Positions 24,801-32,656 of a stretch of DNA of 64,000 bases are shown here, piece by piece. Position numbers and translations under genes: made by a program. Numbering within the stretch: position 1 is the first letter of the stretch; the number at the start of each line of letters is the position of its first letter. This DNA is from Longimicrobium sp. (GTDB lineage Bacteria; Gemmatimonadota; Gemmatimonadetes; Longimicrobiales; Longimicrobiaceae): NCBI GenBank assembly GCA_036389135.1, contig DASVQP010000076.1, positions 62,001 through 126,000 of the forward strand, written 5' to 3'. The notes beneath the pieces are model-generated. The model saw only the letters and a program-made list of their open reading frames with translations, made no database searches and was not told the DNA's origin.

Positions 24801-25199
24801 GCGCAGAAGCTCAACTTCTACCGCCGCCTGTCGCGCGTGGAGACGGTGCAGGCCGCGGAAGCCATCCGCGGCGAGCTGCGCGACCGCTTCGGCCCGCTGC
24901 GCGAAGAGGTGGAGACGCTGATCGCCACGGCGCAGCTCCGGCTGCTGGGCGGCGAGCTGGGGATCGAGCGGATCCTGGTGCGTCCGTGGGACGTGCGCAT
25001 CAACTTCCGCCGCGGCAACGTGCCGCGCATGGCGTCGCTGCAGACGGCCTTCTCCGCGCACCAGCTCGCCGTGGAGATCCGCCGCCCGATGCCGCTCTCG
25101 ATCGCCCTTACCCGCCACGGCACGGAGCCGATCCTCCCCACCCTGCTCGCCTCGCTGCGGGACCTGGTGGCGGAGGTCGCCAAGGCCGCCGCGGCGTAG
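21852..25199 (+). CDS. mfd: transcription-repair coupling factor
   Basis: Removes RNA polymerase stalled at DNA lesions and recruits UvrA. 1,115 residues, close to the usual 1,150. Order of domains: UvrB-homology module (YPQRESLPYEEGEPH, GQFALRGGIVDVFG), the RNA-polymerase-interaction domain (ALKPGDYVVHMDHGVGQF), the RecG-like translocase with Walker A CGDVGYGKTE, Walker B VVDEEQRFG, TATPIPRTL and GRVGRS, and the TRCF C-terminal domain. GTG 21852 is chosen since the promoter ends at 21792; codons upstream would lie at or before the RNA start. Confidence 0.95.
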   Translation: MPHPLLIDSFRSVPAFQALAASLPRAGGSALASGLAGSAPLVLVSALHRARPERIWTLVAPGPEAAEQATADLEALLGEGAVFLYPQRESLPYEEGEPHLEIGGTRVEALEALLSGRASLLVTTPRALQELAPAVEGLDDLRLEIRTGEDVLLPELAARLEGMGFERVPTVEAVGQFALRGGIVDVFGFGAPEPARIEFFGDTVESIRFFDILTQLSVRAVDELQLLPVDLRAQASVGARSARATEGSERKSLLEYLPQDAVVVHLAGGGTRGELDRTWQEVRRLHAAEAQRGNRPELPETLFLPSEEAARRLEGFAQLFIEDTGTLPTQTTARFRALPPEAIDRDMGRLGDVLRGAAARGEQTLILCDNQGQLERLQELLDELRIARHVELGIGSIGGGFVLADAEPPLRLLTDHEIFRRSRRVRRRRRFRGGAALESIAALKPGDYVVHMDHGVGQFRRMELVRVGEEQFETLVIEYAGGELLRVPVHRVDLIERWVSDPDENAPAPKVHRIGGKDWSRQKQRTKKAIEEMTSELLELYAARAAEKGYAFSADTRWQREMESAFLFEDTPDQRQATEDVKKDMESPRPMDRLICGDVGYGKTEIAIRAAFKSVQDGKQVAVLVPTTILAEQHMHTFSERLADFPVRIEALSRFRTTKEQTEVLKRLQAGEVDILIGTHRLLSHDVHFKDLGLIVVDEEQRFGVKHKELLKQLRRTVDVLTLTATPIPRTLHFSMLGLRDMTLIQTPPRDRQPVITHVLPWADAIIEDAMRRELDRGGQVFFVHNRVETIDTVAQRVQRLIPEARIAIAHGQMREKELEAVMTAFLDGERDVLVATAIIESGLDVPRANTLIVNRADHFGLSQLYQIRGRVGRSHHRAFCYLLIPDEIQEDAEKRLRVLEHYTELGSGYRIALKDLELRGAGNILGSQQSGFVHAVGLDTYMRLLDDTIKQLKGGKGESRVQLAEVSVDGAALIPDDYVTDEAQKLNFYRRLSRVETVQAAEAIRGELRDRFGPLREEVETLIATAQLRLLGGELGIERILVRPWDVRINFRRGNVPRMASLQTAFSAHQLAVEIRRPMPLSIALTRHGTEPILPTLLASLRDLVAEVAKAAAA

Positions 25200-25204
25200 A
25201 ACGG

Positions 25205-25299
25205 AAGTGCTAAGTCCTAAGTGCTAAGTCCTGAACAGCACTTCGCACCTAGCACCTAGCACTTAGCACTCAGCACTTGGCACTTAGCACTTAGCACTT
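25205..25299. repeat. heptamer-repeat hairpin, copy 1 (after mfd)
   Basis: Left arm built of AGTGCTA/AGTCCTA heptamers, right arm of their complements (TAGCACT, TTAGCAC), around a short TGAACAGCA centre. TTTTCTTC follows, so this copy could terminate mfd transcription. Four more copies lie inside the nuo operon. Confidence 0.85.
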
Positions 25300-25374
25300 T
25301 TCTTCCCGCAGTCCCAGGGCGCCCCGGCCATCCGGCCCGCGCCGCAGTCCCCTCACCCGGTTTTGGAGATCGTG

Positions 25375-26943
25375 ATGAAGTTTACCCGTTGGGCGTTCCC
25401 CGCCGCCGCCCTCGCGCTCGCAGGGTGCGGCTCGTTCGGCAAGGCCATGTCCTCCCACACCGACGTGGTGGCCCAGGCCGCCGGCAAAGAGCTCAAGGTC
25501 GAGGAGGCCGCGTCGCTGCTGGCCGCCAACCCGCAGATCCAGCCCACCGAGGAGCTCGTCGGCGAGCTGGCCAAGATGTGGGTGGAGTACACCCTCCTCG
25601 CCACCGCCGCCGCCGAGGACACCACCCTCGCCGTGCTCGACTTCGACAAGCTGATCGAGCCGACCCGCGAAGAGGTGATCCTCCAGCGCTTCGTGACCAG
25701 CAACGTCCGCGTGGACACCATGTTCACCGAGGCGCAGCTGGACGAGAAGTGGAACACCGAGGGCCCCGGCCCCCAGGTGCGCGCCCGCCACATCCTGCTC
25801 AAGGTGGCGGCCGACGCGGCCCCCGCCGCGCGGCAGGCGGTGCGCGCCCGCGCCGAGCAGCTGCAGGCGCAGGCCGCCGGCGGCGCCGACTTCGCCGCGC
25901 TCGCCCGCCAGCACTCCGAGGACACCTCCAAGGACCAGGGCGGCGACCTCGGCTTCTTTGGCCGCGGGCAGATGGTGCCCACCTTTGAGCAGGCGGCATT
26001 CGCGCTGCAGCCGGGGCAGGTGTCCAAGGTGGTGGAGAGCCCCTTCGGCTATCACGTCATCAAGGTGGAAGAGCGCAAGTCGCAGCCGCTTCCGGCCGAG
26101 CAGCGCCCGCAGTTCCGCCAGATGCTGGCGCGCCAGACGCAGGGCCAGGCCGTGCAGAAGTTCGTCGACTCGCTGACCGCCGCCGCCAAGGTCGAGGTGC
26201 AGACCGGCGCGGTGAAGCAGATCAAGGAGATGGCGACGATGGAGAAGCTGCCCCTCAAGGGCCGCGCCGCCAACCGCGCCCTCCTGGAGTACCGCGGCGG
26301 CGAGATCACCTCGGGCGAGGTGGCGACGGTGATGGAGCAGATCCCGTCCGCGCAGCGCAAGCAGGCCGCTTCGGCGCCGGACGAGCAGGTGGAAGGCTTC
26401 CTGAAGCAGCAGGCCACCCGCGAGATCCTCCTCGCCGAGGCCAAGCGCCGCAACTTCAACCTGTCGCGCGCGGCCAACGACTCCATCCGCACCGACGCGC
26501 GCGCGGCGATCCGCGGGCTGCTGCAGGGCACGGGGCTCGGCTCGCGCCGCATCCCCAAGGGCTCGGCCGGCAACGCGGCGATCGAGGAGCAGGTGCGCCA
26601 GCTCATCCAGGCCTTCCTCTCCGGGCAGGTGCAGCTCTCGCCGCTGGGCCGCCTGGGGCAGGCGCTGCGTGAATCGTACGGCTCCGAGGTCAACGAGGCC
26701 GCCTTCGCCCGCGTGGTGGAGCGGATGAAGGCGATCCGCGCCACGCAGCCGCAGCTCCCGCAGGGTCCGCAGGGGATGCCGCAGCAGGGGATGCCGCCCC
26801 AGGGGATGCCGCCTCAGGGCCAGCCGCAGCAGGGCCAGCCGCAGCAGGGCCAGCCGCAGGCCCCGCAGCAGCAGGGCGAGCCGGGCGAGCAGGTTCCGCA
26901 GGGTGCTCCGCAGGGCGGACAGCCGGCGCCGGCGCAGCCGTAG
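25375..26943 (+). CDS. parvulin-type peptidylprolyl isomerase lipoprotein
   Basis: 522 residues. Lipoprotein signal with LALAGC lipobox (Cys 18). PpiC/rotamase domain around residues 135-235, with VRARHILLKV at its start, GGDLGFFGRGQMVP in the middle and SPFGYHVIKV at the end. A SurA/PrsA-like helical region surrounds it. The C-terminal 60 residues are a low-complexity Gln/Pro/Gly tail (repeats of QGMPP and QGQPQ). Probably a periplasmic foldase for outer-membrane or secreted proteins. The ATG at 25375 follows GGAG by six bases. First of two adjacent parvulin genes. Confidence 0.88.
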   Translation: MKFTRWAFPAAALALAGCGSFGKAMSSHTDVVAQAAGKELKVEEAASLLAANPQIQPTEELVGELAKMWVEYTLLATAAAEDTTLAVLDFDKLIEPTREEVILQRFVTSNVRVDTMFTEAQLDEKWNTEGPGPQVRARHILLKVAADAAPAARQAVRARAEQLQAQAAGGADFAALARQHSEDTSKDQGGDLGFFGRGQMVPTFEQAAFALQPGQVSKVVESPFGYHVIKVEERKSQPLPAEQRPQFRQMLARQTQGQAVQKFVDSLTAAAKVEVQTGAVKQIKEMATMEKLPLKGRAANRALLEYRGGEITSGEVATVMEQIPSAQRKQAASAPDEQVEGFLKQQATREILLAEAKRRNFNLSRAANDSIRTDARAAIRGLLQGTGLGSRRIPKGSAGNAAIEEQVRQLIQAFLSGQVQLSPLGRLGQALRESYGSEVNEAAFARVVERMKAIRATQPQLPQGPQGMPQQGMPPQGMPPQGQPQQGQPQQGQPQAPQQQGEPGEQVPQGAPQGGQPAPAQP

Positions 26944-26996
26944 CAGGTGGGGGGCGCCGCGGGGGAACCCCTGCGGCGCTCCGGCATACAAGAGGG

Positions 26997-27027
26997 CCGG
27001 CCCGGGCGGTGCATCCGCCCGGGCCGG
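26997..27027 (+). terminator. hairpin between the two parvulin genes
   Basis: 13-bp perfect stem (arms 26997-27009 and 27015-27027, CCGGCCCGGGCGG) with loop TGCAT and weak T content after it. A second hairpin (GCGCCGC with GCGGCGC arms) lies at 26954-26979. Probably terminates or attenuates between the parvulin genes. Confidence 0.6.
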
Positions 27028-27079
27028 TCGCTTCCGGGTGGCAGGGGCCGCCCGACTCCCGCAGTCCCAAGACCAGCTC

Positions 27080-28396
27080 ATGCGCAACCGAATCGCGGCG
27101 CTCGCCGCCATCGCCACCCTCTTCGCCGGCTCGCCGCTCGTGGCCCAGACCGTCCCCGCCGCCCAGCCGGGCGAGGAGCTGGTGGACCGGGTGGTGGCCG
27201 TAGTGGGCGACACCACGCTCCTCTTCTCGGACGTCCAGCAGGGGCTGGAAGCGTACCGTGAGTCTGGGCGCGAGATCCCCGCCGACCCGGCGCAGCGCGC
27301 CGCGCTCATCCGGCAGATCGTGGATCAGCGCGTCAGCGACCTGATCCTGCTGGAGGCCGCGCGCGCTTCCGGGCTGACGGTCAACGAGCTGGAAGTGAAC
27401 GAGGCGGTGGAGCGGCAGCTCACCCAGGTCAAGCAGCGCTTCAACGGCTCCGAGGCGGAGCTGTCGCGCGCGCTGCAGGCCTCCGGCCGTACGCTGGAGG
27501 AGTACCGGCGCGACCTGACGCGGCAGATCTCCGACCGCACGATGATCGACCGGTACGCGCGCCAGGAGATCGCCAAGCGCCCCCGCCCCACCATCGCCGA
27601 CGCGGACGCCCGCGAGTTCTTTGAGGGCGTGCGCGCGTCGGTGGGCACGCGGCCCGCGAACGTCTCCTTCGAGCAGGCGCTGGTGAAGCCGCTCCCCTCC
27701 GACTCGGCCAAGGCGCGCGCGCGCCGCACCGCCGAGGAAGTGCTGGCGGAGCTCGGAAAGGGCGGCGACTTCGAGGTGCTGGCGCGCCGCTACTCGGCCG
27801 ACGCGTCCAAGGAGCAGGGCGGCAGCCTGGGATGGTTCCGCGAGGGGCAGATGGTGCGTCCCTTCGAGGTGGCGGCCTTCTCGCTGCGCCCCGGCCAGAC
27901 GTCGGGGATCGTGGAGACGGAGTTCGGCTTCCACATCATCCGCCTGGACCGCATCCGCGGGCCGGAGCGGCAGGCGCGCCACATCCTGATCCGCCCGGAG
28001 ATCACCCCGGAGGACATCGCCGCCGCCCGCACCCGCGCCGACTCCATCGCGACGGCGGTACGCGGAGGGGCTTCGCTGAGCACCTTTGCCGCGGCCACCA
28101 ACACGCCGGCGGACCAGCGCGTGAACCGCAACATCCCGGTGGCGCAGCTTCCGCCCGCGTACGCCGCCCCGCTGGCCACCGCCGAGGCAAATACCCTGGT
28201 GGGGCCGTTCGAGGTGGCGAGCGCGCAGGGCGCTCCCTCCTTCGCCATCGTCCGCGTCACGGAGCGCCAGGCCGAGGGGCAGTACGAGTACGCCGACGTG
28301 GTGGACCGCGTAAAGGAGCGCATGGCGGAGCAGCGTCTGGAGGAGCAGCTCCTGGCCGAGCTGCGCCGCACCACGCACGTCGTCATCAACCTCTGA
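27080..28396 (+). CDS. surA: SurA-like periplasmic chaperone / peptidylprolyl isomerase
   Basis: 438 residues with a Sec signal (RNRIAALAAIATLFAGSPLVA). An N-terminal SurA helical module starts at VDRVVAVVGDTTLLFSDVQ, the standard SurA phrase. A parvulin domain runs around residues 200-300 (GGSLGWFREGQMVRPFE, TEFGFHIIRLD), and a second, weaker one (ARHILIRPEI) follows. This matches SurA with two parvulin modules, which escorts outer-membrane proteins. Five bases separate it from the S4 gene. Confidence 0.9.
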   Translation: MRNRIAALAAIATLFAGSPLVAQTVPAAQPGEELVDRVVAVVGDTTLLFSDVQQGLEAYRESGREIPADPAQRAALIRQIVDQRVSDLILLEAARASGLTVNELEVNEAVERQLTQVKQRFNGSEAELSRALQASGRTLEEYRRDLTRQISDRTMIDRYARQEIAKRPRPTIADADAREFFEGVRASVGTRPANVSFEQALVKPLPSDSAKARARRTAEEVLAELGKGGDFEVLARRYSADASKEQGGSLGWFREGQMVRPFEVAAFSLRPGQTSGIVETEFGFHIIRLDRIRGPERQARHILIRPEITPEDIAAARTRADSIATAVRGGASLSTFAAATNTPADQRVNRNIPVAQLPPAYAAPLATAEANTLVGPFEVASAQGAPSFAIVRVTERQAEGQYEYADVVDRVKERMAEQRLEEQLLAELRRTTHVVINL

Positions 28397-28400
28397 GGCG

Positions 28401-28691
28401 ATGGCGGACGAAGCGCTCCGTGTAGACGTCCTCCTTCACCGGCTCTGCCTTACGAAGAGCCGCAGCGAGGCGAAGACGGCGTGCGAGGCGGGCGCCGTGT
28501 CGCTGGACGGCCGCAACGCGCGCCCCAGCGACACCGTGCTCCCGGGCCGGCGGATCACCATCCGCTATCCGCGCCGCACGCTGCAGGTGGAGCTTGTGGC
28601 CCTCCCCGGCAAGAGCGTCTCCAAGGCCGCCGCCCGCGACCTCTACAAGGTCCTGAGCGACGAGCGCACCAAGGACGAGCTCGCATTCTGA
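28401..28691 (+). CDS. S4-domain RNA-binding protein (Hsp15-like)
   Basis: 96 residues, essentially a single S4 domain: RVDVLLHRLCLTKSRSEAKT, CEAGAVSLDGR and the KVLSDERTKDELAF tail. Proteins of this size bind free 50S subunits or structured RNA (Hsp15/RqcH-partner class). Translated immediately after surA (four-base gap), so probably co-regulated with envelope quality control. Confidence 0.8.
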   Translation: MADEALRVDVLLHRLCLTKSRSEAKTACEAGAVSLDGRNARPSDTVLPGRRITIRYPRRTLQVELVALPGKSVSKAAARDLYKVLSDERTKDELAF

Positions 28692-28700
28692 AAAGCAATC

Positions 28701-28796
28701 TCACACAGAGCCGCAGAGGGAACGGACAAGGGCACAGAGGACCCGCACGGGGTCCTTTGCTGTTCTTGCTGTTCCCTCTGTGTCTCTGTGTGAGGC
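28701..28796. repeat. CACAGAGG-family palindromic repeat, copy 4
   Basis: Left arm TCTCACACAGAGCCGCAGAG, right arm CCCTCTGTGTCTCTGTGTGA, with an inner GGACCC/GGGTCC hairpin. Lies between the S4 gene and pdxA, 32 bases before pdxA. Confidence 0.8.
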
Positions 28797-28827
28797 GCGG
28801 TTGCCCAACCCGAACGCACGAAGACGC

Positions 28828-29751
28828 ATGATGAAACGCCCCCGTATCGCCGTGACGCTGGGAGATCCGCGCGGGATCGGGCCGGAGGTGGTCGCGGCGG
28901 CGCTCGCGGACCCGGAGGCCGCCGCGGCGGCGGAGTACGTGCGCGTGGGGCCGGAGCACCTGCTGAGCGGGGCGGAAGACGTCGCGGTCGGGCGGTGGGC
29001 GGTGGAAGATGGCGTCGCGGCGGCGGGGCGGATCGCGGGGGAGGCGATCAGGCGGGCCACGGAGATGGCGTTGGCGGGGGAAGTGGACGCCGTGGTCACC
29101 GCGCCCATCGACAAGTCCGCCTTCCACGCCGGCGGGTGGCGCTACCCGGGGCACACCGAGATGCTGCGCGACCTCGCCGGCGTCTCCGAAGTGGCGATGA
29201 TGATGGCGGCGGAGCGGACGGCGCTCGGCGGGCCGTTGCGCGTGGTCCTCGCCACCACGCACCTGGCGTTGCGCGACGTCCCCGCCGCGCTCTCCGCAGG
29301 GCTGCTGGTGCGGCAGGCGGAGCTCACGCACCGCGCCCTGCGCGACCACTGGGGCATCGCGGAGCCGCGCGTGGCCCTGTGCGCCATCAATCCGCACGCG
29401 TCGGATGGCGGGCTCTTTGGGGACGAGGAGGAGCGGATCGTTGAGCCGGCGCTCAGGATGCTGGCGGAGCGCGGCGTGAAGGCGTTCGGACCGGTTCCGG
29501 CCGACACGGTGTTCACCCGCGCCGTCCGCGGCGAGTTCGACGCGGTGATCGCGCCGTACCACGACGTGGGGATGGCGGCGTTCAAGACGGCGGCGTTCGG
29601 CAGCGGGGTCAACGTCACCCTGGGCCTTCCCTTCCCCCGCACCTCGCCGGACCACGGCACGGCGCTGGACATCGCGGGAAGGGGAATCGCCGACGGGTCG
29701 TCCATGCGCGAGGCCGTGCTGCTGGCCGTTCGCATGTGCCAAACCGTTTGA
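28828..29751 (+). CDS. pdxA: 4-hydroxythreonine-4-phosphate dehydrogenase
   Basis: NAD-dependent oxidation in the DXP-dependent pathway to pyridoxal phosphate, a cofactor used by two other enzymes in this window. 307 residues, slightly shorter than the typical 330. Seen: AVTLGDPRGIGPEVV at the start, TAPIDKSAF, the metal-binding PGHTEMLRDL (His-Thr-Glu), and the second metal/substrate region APYHDVGMAAFKT with SPDHGTALDIAG. The stop codon overlaps the ftsE promoter -35 box. Confidence 0.93.
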   Translation: MMKRPRIAVTLGDPRGIGPEVVAAALADPEAAAAAEYVRVGPEHLLSGAEDVAVGRWAVEDGVAAAGRIAGEAIRRATEMALAGEVDAVVTAPIDKSAFHAGGWRYPGHTEMLRDLAGVSEVAMMMAAERTALGGPLRVVLATTHLALRDVPAALSAGLLVRQAELTHRALRDHWGIAEPRVALCAINPHASDGGLFGDEEERIVEPALRMLAERGVKAFGPVPADTVFTRAVRGEFDAVIAPYHDVGMAAFKTAAFGSGVNVTLGLPFPRTSPDHGTALDIAGRGIADGSSMREAVLLAVRMCQTV

Positions 29752-29776
29752 CAGCGGCGCAAAACCCGGCTAAGTT
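29748..29776 (+). promoter_or_regulatory. promoter of the ftsEX-envC-holB operon
   Basis: TTGACA (29748-29753), 17-base spacer, TAAGTT (29771-29776). The -35 box is a perfect consensus and is built partly from the pdxA stop codon. Predicted start about 38 bases before the ftsE GTG. Confidence 0.7.
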
Positions 29777-29820
29777 GGACCCACACCGACAGTTCCCTCC
29801 AGCAGTGCCCCGGTCCTCCC

Positions 29821-30519
29821 GTGATCAGGCTTTCATCCGTATCCAAGGAGTACGCGCGCTCTGGCGCCGCGCTCCGGGACGTGTCGTTCCACGTCCGCAA
29901 GGGAGAGCTCGTCTTCCTCACCGGCCACTCCGGCGCGGGGAAGAGCACCGTCATGCGCCTCATCCAGATGGCCGAGATGCCGTCGAGTGGCGAGGTGCGC
30001 GTCTCCGGCTTCTCGTCCAAGCTCATCCGCCAGCGCGACATCCCCATGCTGCGCCGCAAGATGGGCGTCGTCTTCCAGGACTTCCGACTCCTGCGCGACC
30101 GCACCGCCGAGGAGAACGTCGCCTTCGCGCTTGAGGTCACCGGAAAGAAGCGCAGCGCGATCGCGCCGCTCGCCCACCGCGTGCTCACGCAGGTGGGGCT
30201 GGCGCACAAGGCGCGCGCGTATCCGGACGAGCTCTCCGGCGGCGAGCGCCAGCGCGTGGCCATCGCGCGCGCCCTGGTGAACGAGCCCCTGCTTCTCCTC
30301 GCCGACGAGCCGACCGGGAACCTGGACGAGTGGGCGGCCAAGGGCGTCTTCGAGATCTTCCGCGAGATCAACTCGATGGGGATGACCGTCCTGATGGCCA
30401 CCCATGACCTGGACCTGGTGCGCGCCCACCCGCAGTACCGGGTGATCGAGCTCAGCCAGGGCGCCGTCGTCTACGACAGCGCCCCCACCCCCGCGGCACG
30501 CGAACCCCAGCAGGCCTGA
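29821..30519 (+). CDS. ftsE: cell-division ATP-binding protein FtsE
   Basis: ATPase of the FtsEX complex, which activates septal peptidoglycan hydrolases. 232 residues. Walker A GHSGAGKST at about 36, Q-loop VFQDFRLL, signature LSGGERQRVAIARA, Walker B LLLADEPTGNLD and the H-loop ATHDLDLV. Length and the short C-terminus are typical of FtsE rather than LolD. GTG start, first gene of the operon, five bases before ftsX. Confidence 0.94.
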   Translation: MIRLSSVSKEYARSGAALRDVSFHVRKGELVFLTGHSGAGKSTVMRLIQMAEMPSSGEVRVSGFSSKLIRQRDIPMLRRKMGVVFQDFRLLRDRTAEENVAFALEVTGKKRSAIAPLAHRVLTQVGLAHKARAYPDELSGGERQRVAIARALVNEPLLLLADEPTGNLDEWAAKGVFEIFREINSMGMTVLMATHDLDLVRAHPQYRVIELSQGAVVYDSAPTPAAREPQQA

Positions 30520-30524
30520 ACCCC

Positions 30525-31382
30525 ATGTCGTACGCGCTACGCGAGGCGCTCGCCGCCTTCCGCCGCACGCCGCTGCTGACGATGCTGTCGGTGGTGGCGA
30601 TCGCCTTTTCGCTCTTCATCGTCGGGCTTTTCGGCCTCACCGCCTTCAACATCTCGCAGGCCGTGCGCGAGGTGGAGAACAAGGTGGAGGTGGTGGGCTA
30701 CCTCCGCGACGATGCCACCGCCCTCCAGCTGCAGGGAGCGCAGGACGAGCTGCGCCGCCTCCCCGAAGTCCAGGAGCTGCGCTACGTCACCAAGACGGAG
30801 GCGCTGGCCACCGCGATGGAGGAGATGAAGGAGTTCCGCGACGTCTTCACCGACCTGGAGAGCAACCCGCTCCCCGCGTCGCTGGAGGTGCGGCTGCGCC
30901 CCGGCCAGAGCTCGCCCCAGGCGGTGTCCCGCGTGGCGAAGCGGCTGCAGGCGTACGCCTTCGTGGAAGAGGTGGACTTCGGCGACGGATGGGTGGAGAA
31001 GATCTACACCATCCGCCGCCTCTTCGGCGCGGCGGCCACGGCCATTGGCGGGGCGTTCGCGCTGGTGGCGGGGATCATCATCGCCACCGCCATCCGCATC
31101 GCGGTCTTCGCGCGGCGCGAAGAGATCTCCATCATGCGCCTGGTGGGCGCCACTGACGGCTTCGTGCAGCGCCCGTTCGTGCTGGAGGGGATCATCACCG
31201 GGCTGCTGGGCGGCATCGCGGCCGCGGCGCTCACCTGGGTCGCCTTCGCGGCGCTGAACCGCTACCTCTTCGCCCTCAAGTGGCTCCCCTCGGAGTGGAT
31301 CGTAGGAGTGGTGGTGGCGGGGACGGTGTTCGGCTTCCTGAGCAGCATCGTGGCGGTGCGCCGCCACCTGGAGGCGGTCTGA
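30525..31382 (+). CDS. ftsX: cell-division permease FtsX
   Basis: Membrane partner of FtsE. 285 residues. N-terminal cytoplasmic and first membrane helix (TPLLTMLSVVAIAFSLFIVG), a large periplasmic loop of about 100 residues that would contact EnvC, and three C-terminal helices with the family phrase REEISIMRLVGATDGFVQRPF. Directly followed by the EnvC-like gene (two-base gap). Confidence 0.93.
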   Translation: MSYALREALAAFRRTPLLTMLSVVAIAFSLFIVGLFGLTAFNISQAVREVENKVEVVGYLRDDATALQLQGAQDELRRLPEVQELRYVTKTEALATAMEEMKEFRDVFTDLESNPLPASLEVRLRPGQSSPQAVSRVAKRLQAYAFVEEVDFGDGWVEKIYTIRRLFGAAATAIGGAFALVAGIIIATAIRIAVFARREEISIMRLVGATDGFVQRPFVLEGIITGLLGGIAAAALTWVAFAALNRYLFALKWLPSEWIVGVVVAGTVFGFLSSIVAVRRHLEAV

Positions 31383-31384
31383 CG

Positions 31385-32656
31385 GTGCGCCCCGCCCGCG
31401 CCGCTGCCGCGCTCCTGCTGGCCGTCGCCCTCCCCCTCGCCGCGATCGCGCAGCAGCGCGCCCCGCAGCAGGAGATCTCGGAGAGCCAGCGCCGCCTCCA
31501 GGAGATCCGCCGCGAGCGCCAGGAGTTGCGCGGCGAGCTGCAGCGCATACGCGGGCAGGTGCACGACGTCAACGCGGAGCTCAACATCATCCGCCGCCAG
31601 GCCACCGTCTCGGCCAGCCTCGTTGGCGAGCTGAACCTGCAGCTCAACGAGACGCAGAAGAAGATCGACGCCACCACCGCCGAGCTGACCACCACGCAGA
31701 TGCGGCTGGCGGAGAAGAAGTCGCTCCTCAACCGCCGCCTGCGCGACCTGTACAAGCGCGGCCCGCTGCACGCGGCGGAGGTCCTCCTCTCGTCGCGCTC
31801 GTTCGCGGACCTCCTCAACCGCTACAAGTACCTGCACCTCGTGGCCCAGCGCGACCGGGGGCTGGTGCAGGAGGTGGAGGAGCTTTCGCGCCAGCTCACC
31901 CTGCGCGAGCAGGAGCTGCGGCGCAGCTACTCTGACATCCAGTACCTGCAGAACGAGCGCAGCGACGAGCACCAGCAGCTCCGCAGCCTGCAGGGCGAGC
32001 GGGGCGAGACGCTCAACGTCCTCCAGAAGCACGAGCGCTCCACCACCGCCCAGCTCGCCGAGCTGGCGCGTGACGAGCGCCGGCTGACCGGCCTCATCGC
32101 CACGCTGGAGGCCCGCCGCCGCGAGGCCGAGCGCCGCGAGCGCGACCGGGTGGCCGCCGCGGCCGCCGCGCGCACCCGCGCCGCCGCCGCGGGCCGACCG
32201 GCTCCCCCCGCCGCGGCGCCGGTGCGCGCCCCCGCGTCCACCATGACCACGGCGGACGTCGGCAACCTCGCGTGGCCGGTGGGGGGGCGCCTGGTCTACC
32301 GCTTCGGACGCGTGACGCAGCCCAACGGCACCGCGATTCGCTACAACGGCGTGGGGATCGGCGCGGCGCCGGGCTCGCCGGTGCGCGCGGTGGAGGGCGG
32401 CACCGTGGAGATGGCCGCGCCCTTTGAGGGCTACGGCCCGACGGTCGTCGTGAGCCACGGCGGCGGATACTACTCGCTCTACCTGTACCTGAAGCAGGTG
32501 CAAGTGCAGCAGGGCGCCACCATCGCCAGGGGCCAGGTGGTGGGCACCGTGGGCGGCGAGCACACGCCGGAGGGGGCGCACATCGAGTTCCAGATCCGCG
32601 CGCCGGGTGGGCAGGCGGTGGATCCGCTCACCTGGCTGCGGGGGCAGGCGCGCTGA
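31385..32656 (+). CDS. envC: EnvC-like murein hydrolase activator (degenerate LytM domain)
   Basis: 423 residues from GTG 31385. Signal peptide, then a long coiled coil (roughly residues 30-270, Glu/Arg/Leu-rich), an Ala/Pro linker, and a C-terminal LytM/M23 domain. Zinc ligands are missing: the GxDI-type Asp is Gly in GVGIGAAPG, and the expected H of the LYGHL motif is Tyr in YYSLYLYL. This matches E. coli EnvC, where the LytM domain does not cut but activates amidases under FtsEX control. The order ftsE-ftsX-envC supports it. The stop overlaps the holB start by one base. Confidence 0.88.
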   Translation: MRPARAAAALLLAVALPLAAIAQQRAPQQEISESQRRLQEIRRERQELRGELQRIRGQVHDVNAELNIIRRQATVSASLVGELNLQLNETQKKIDATTAELTTTQMRLAEKKSLLNRRLRDLYKRGPLHAAEVLLSSRSFADLLNRYKYLHLVAQRDRGLVQEVEELSRQLTLREQELRRSYSDIQYLQNERSDEHQQLRSLQGERGETLNVLQKHERSTTAQLAELARDERRLTGLIATLEARRREAERRERDRVAAAAAARTRAAAAGRPAPPAAAPVRAPASTMTTADVGNLAWPVGGRLVYRFGRVTQPNGTAIRYNGVGIGAAPGSPVRAVEGGTVEMAAPFEGYGPTVVVSHGGGYYSLYLYLKQVQVQQGATIARGQVVGTVGGEHTPEGAHIEFQIRAPGGQAVDPLTWLRGQAR

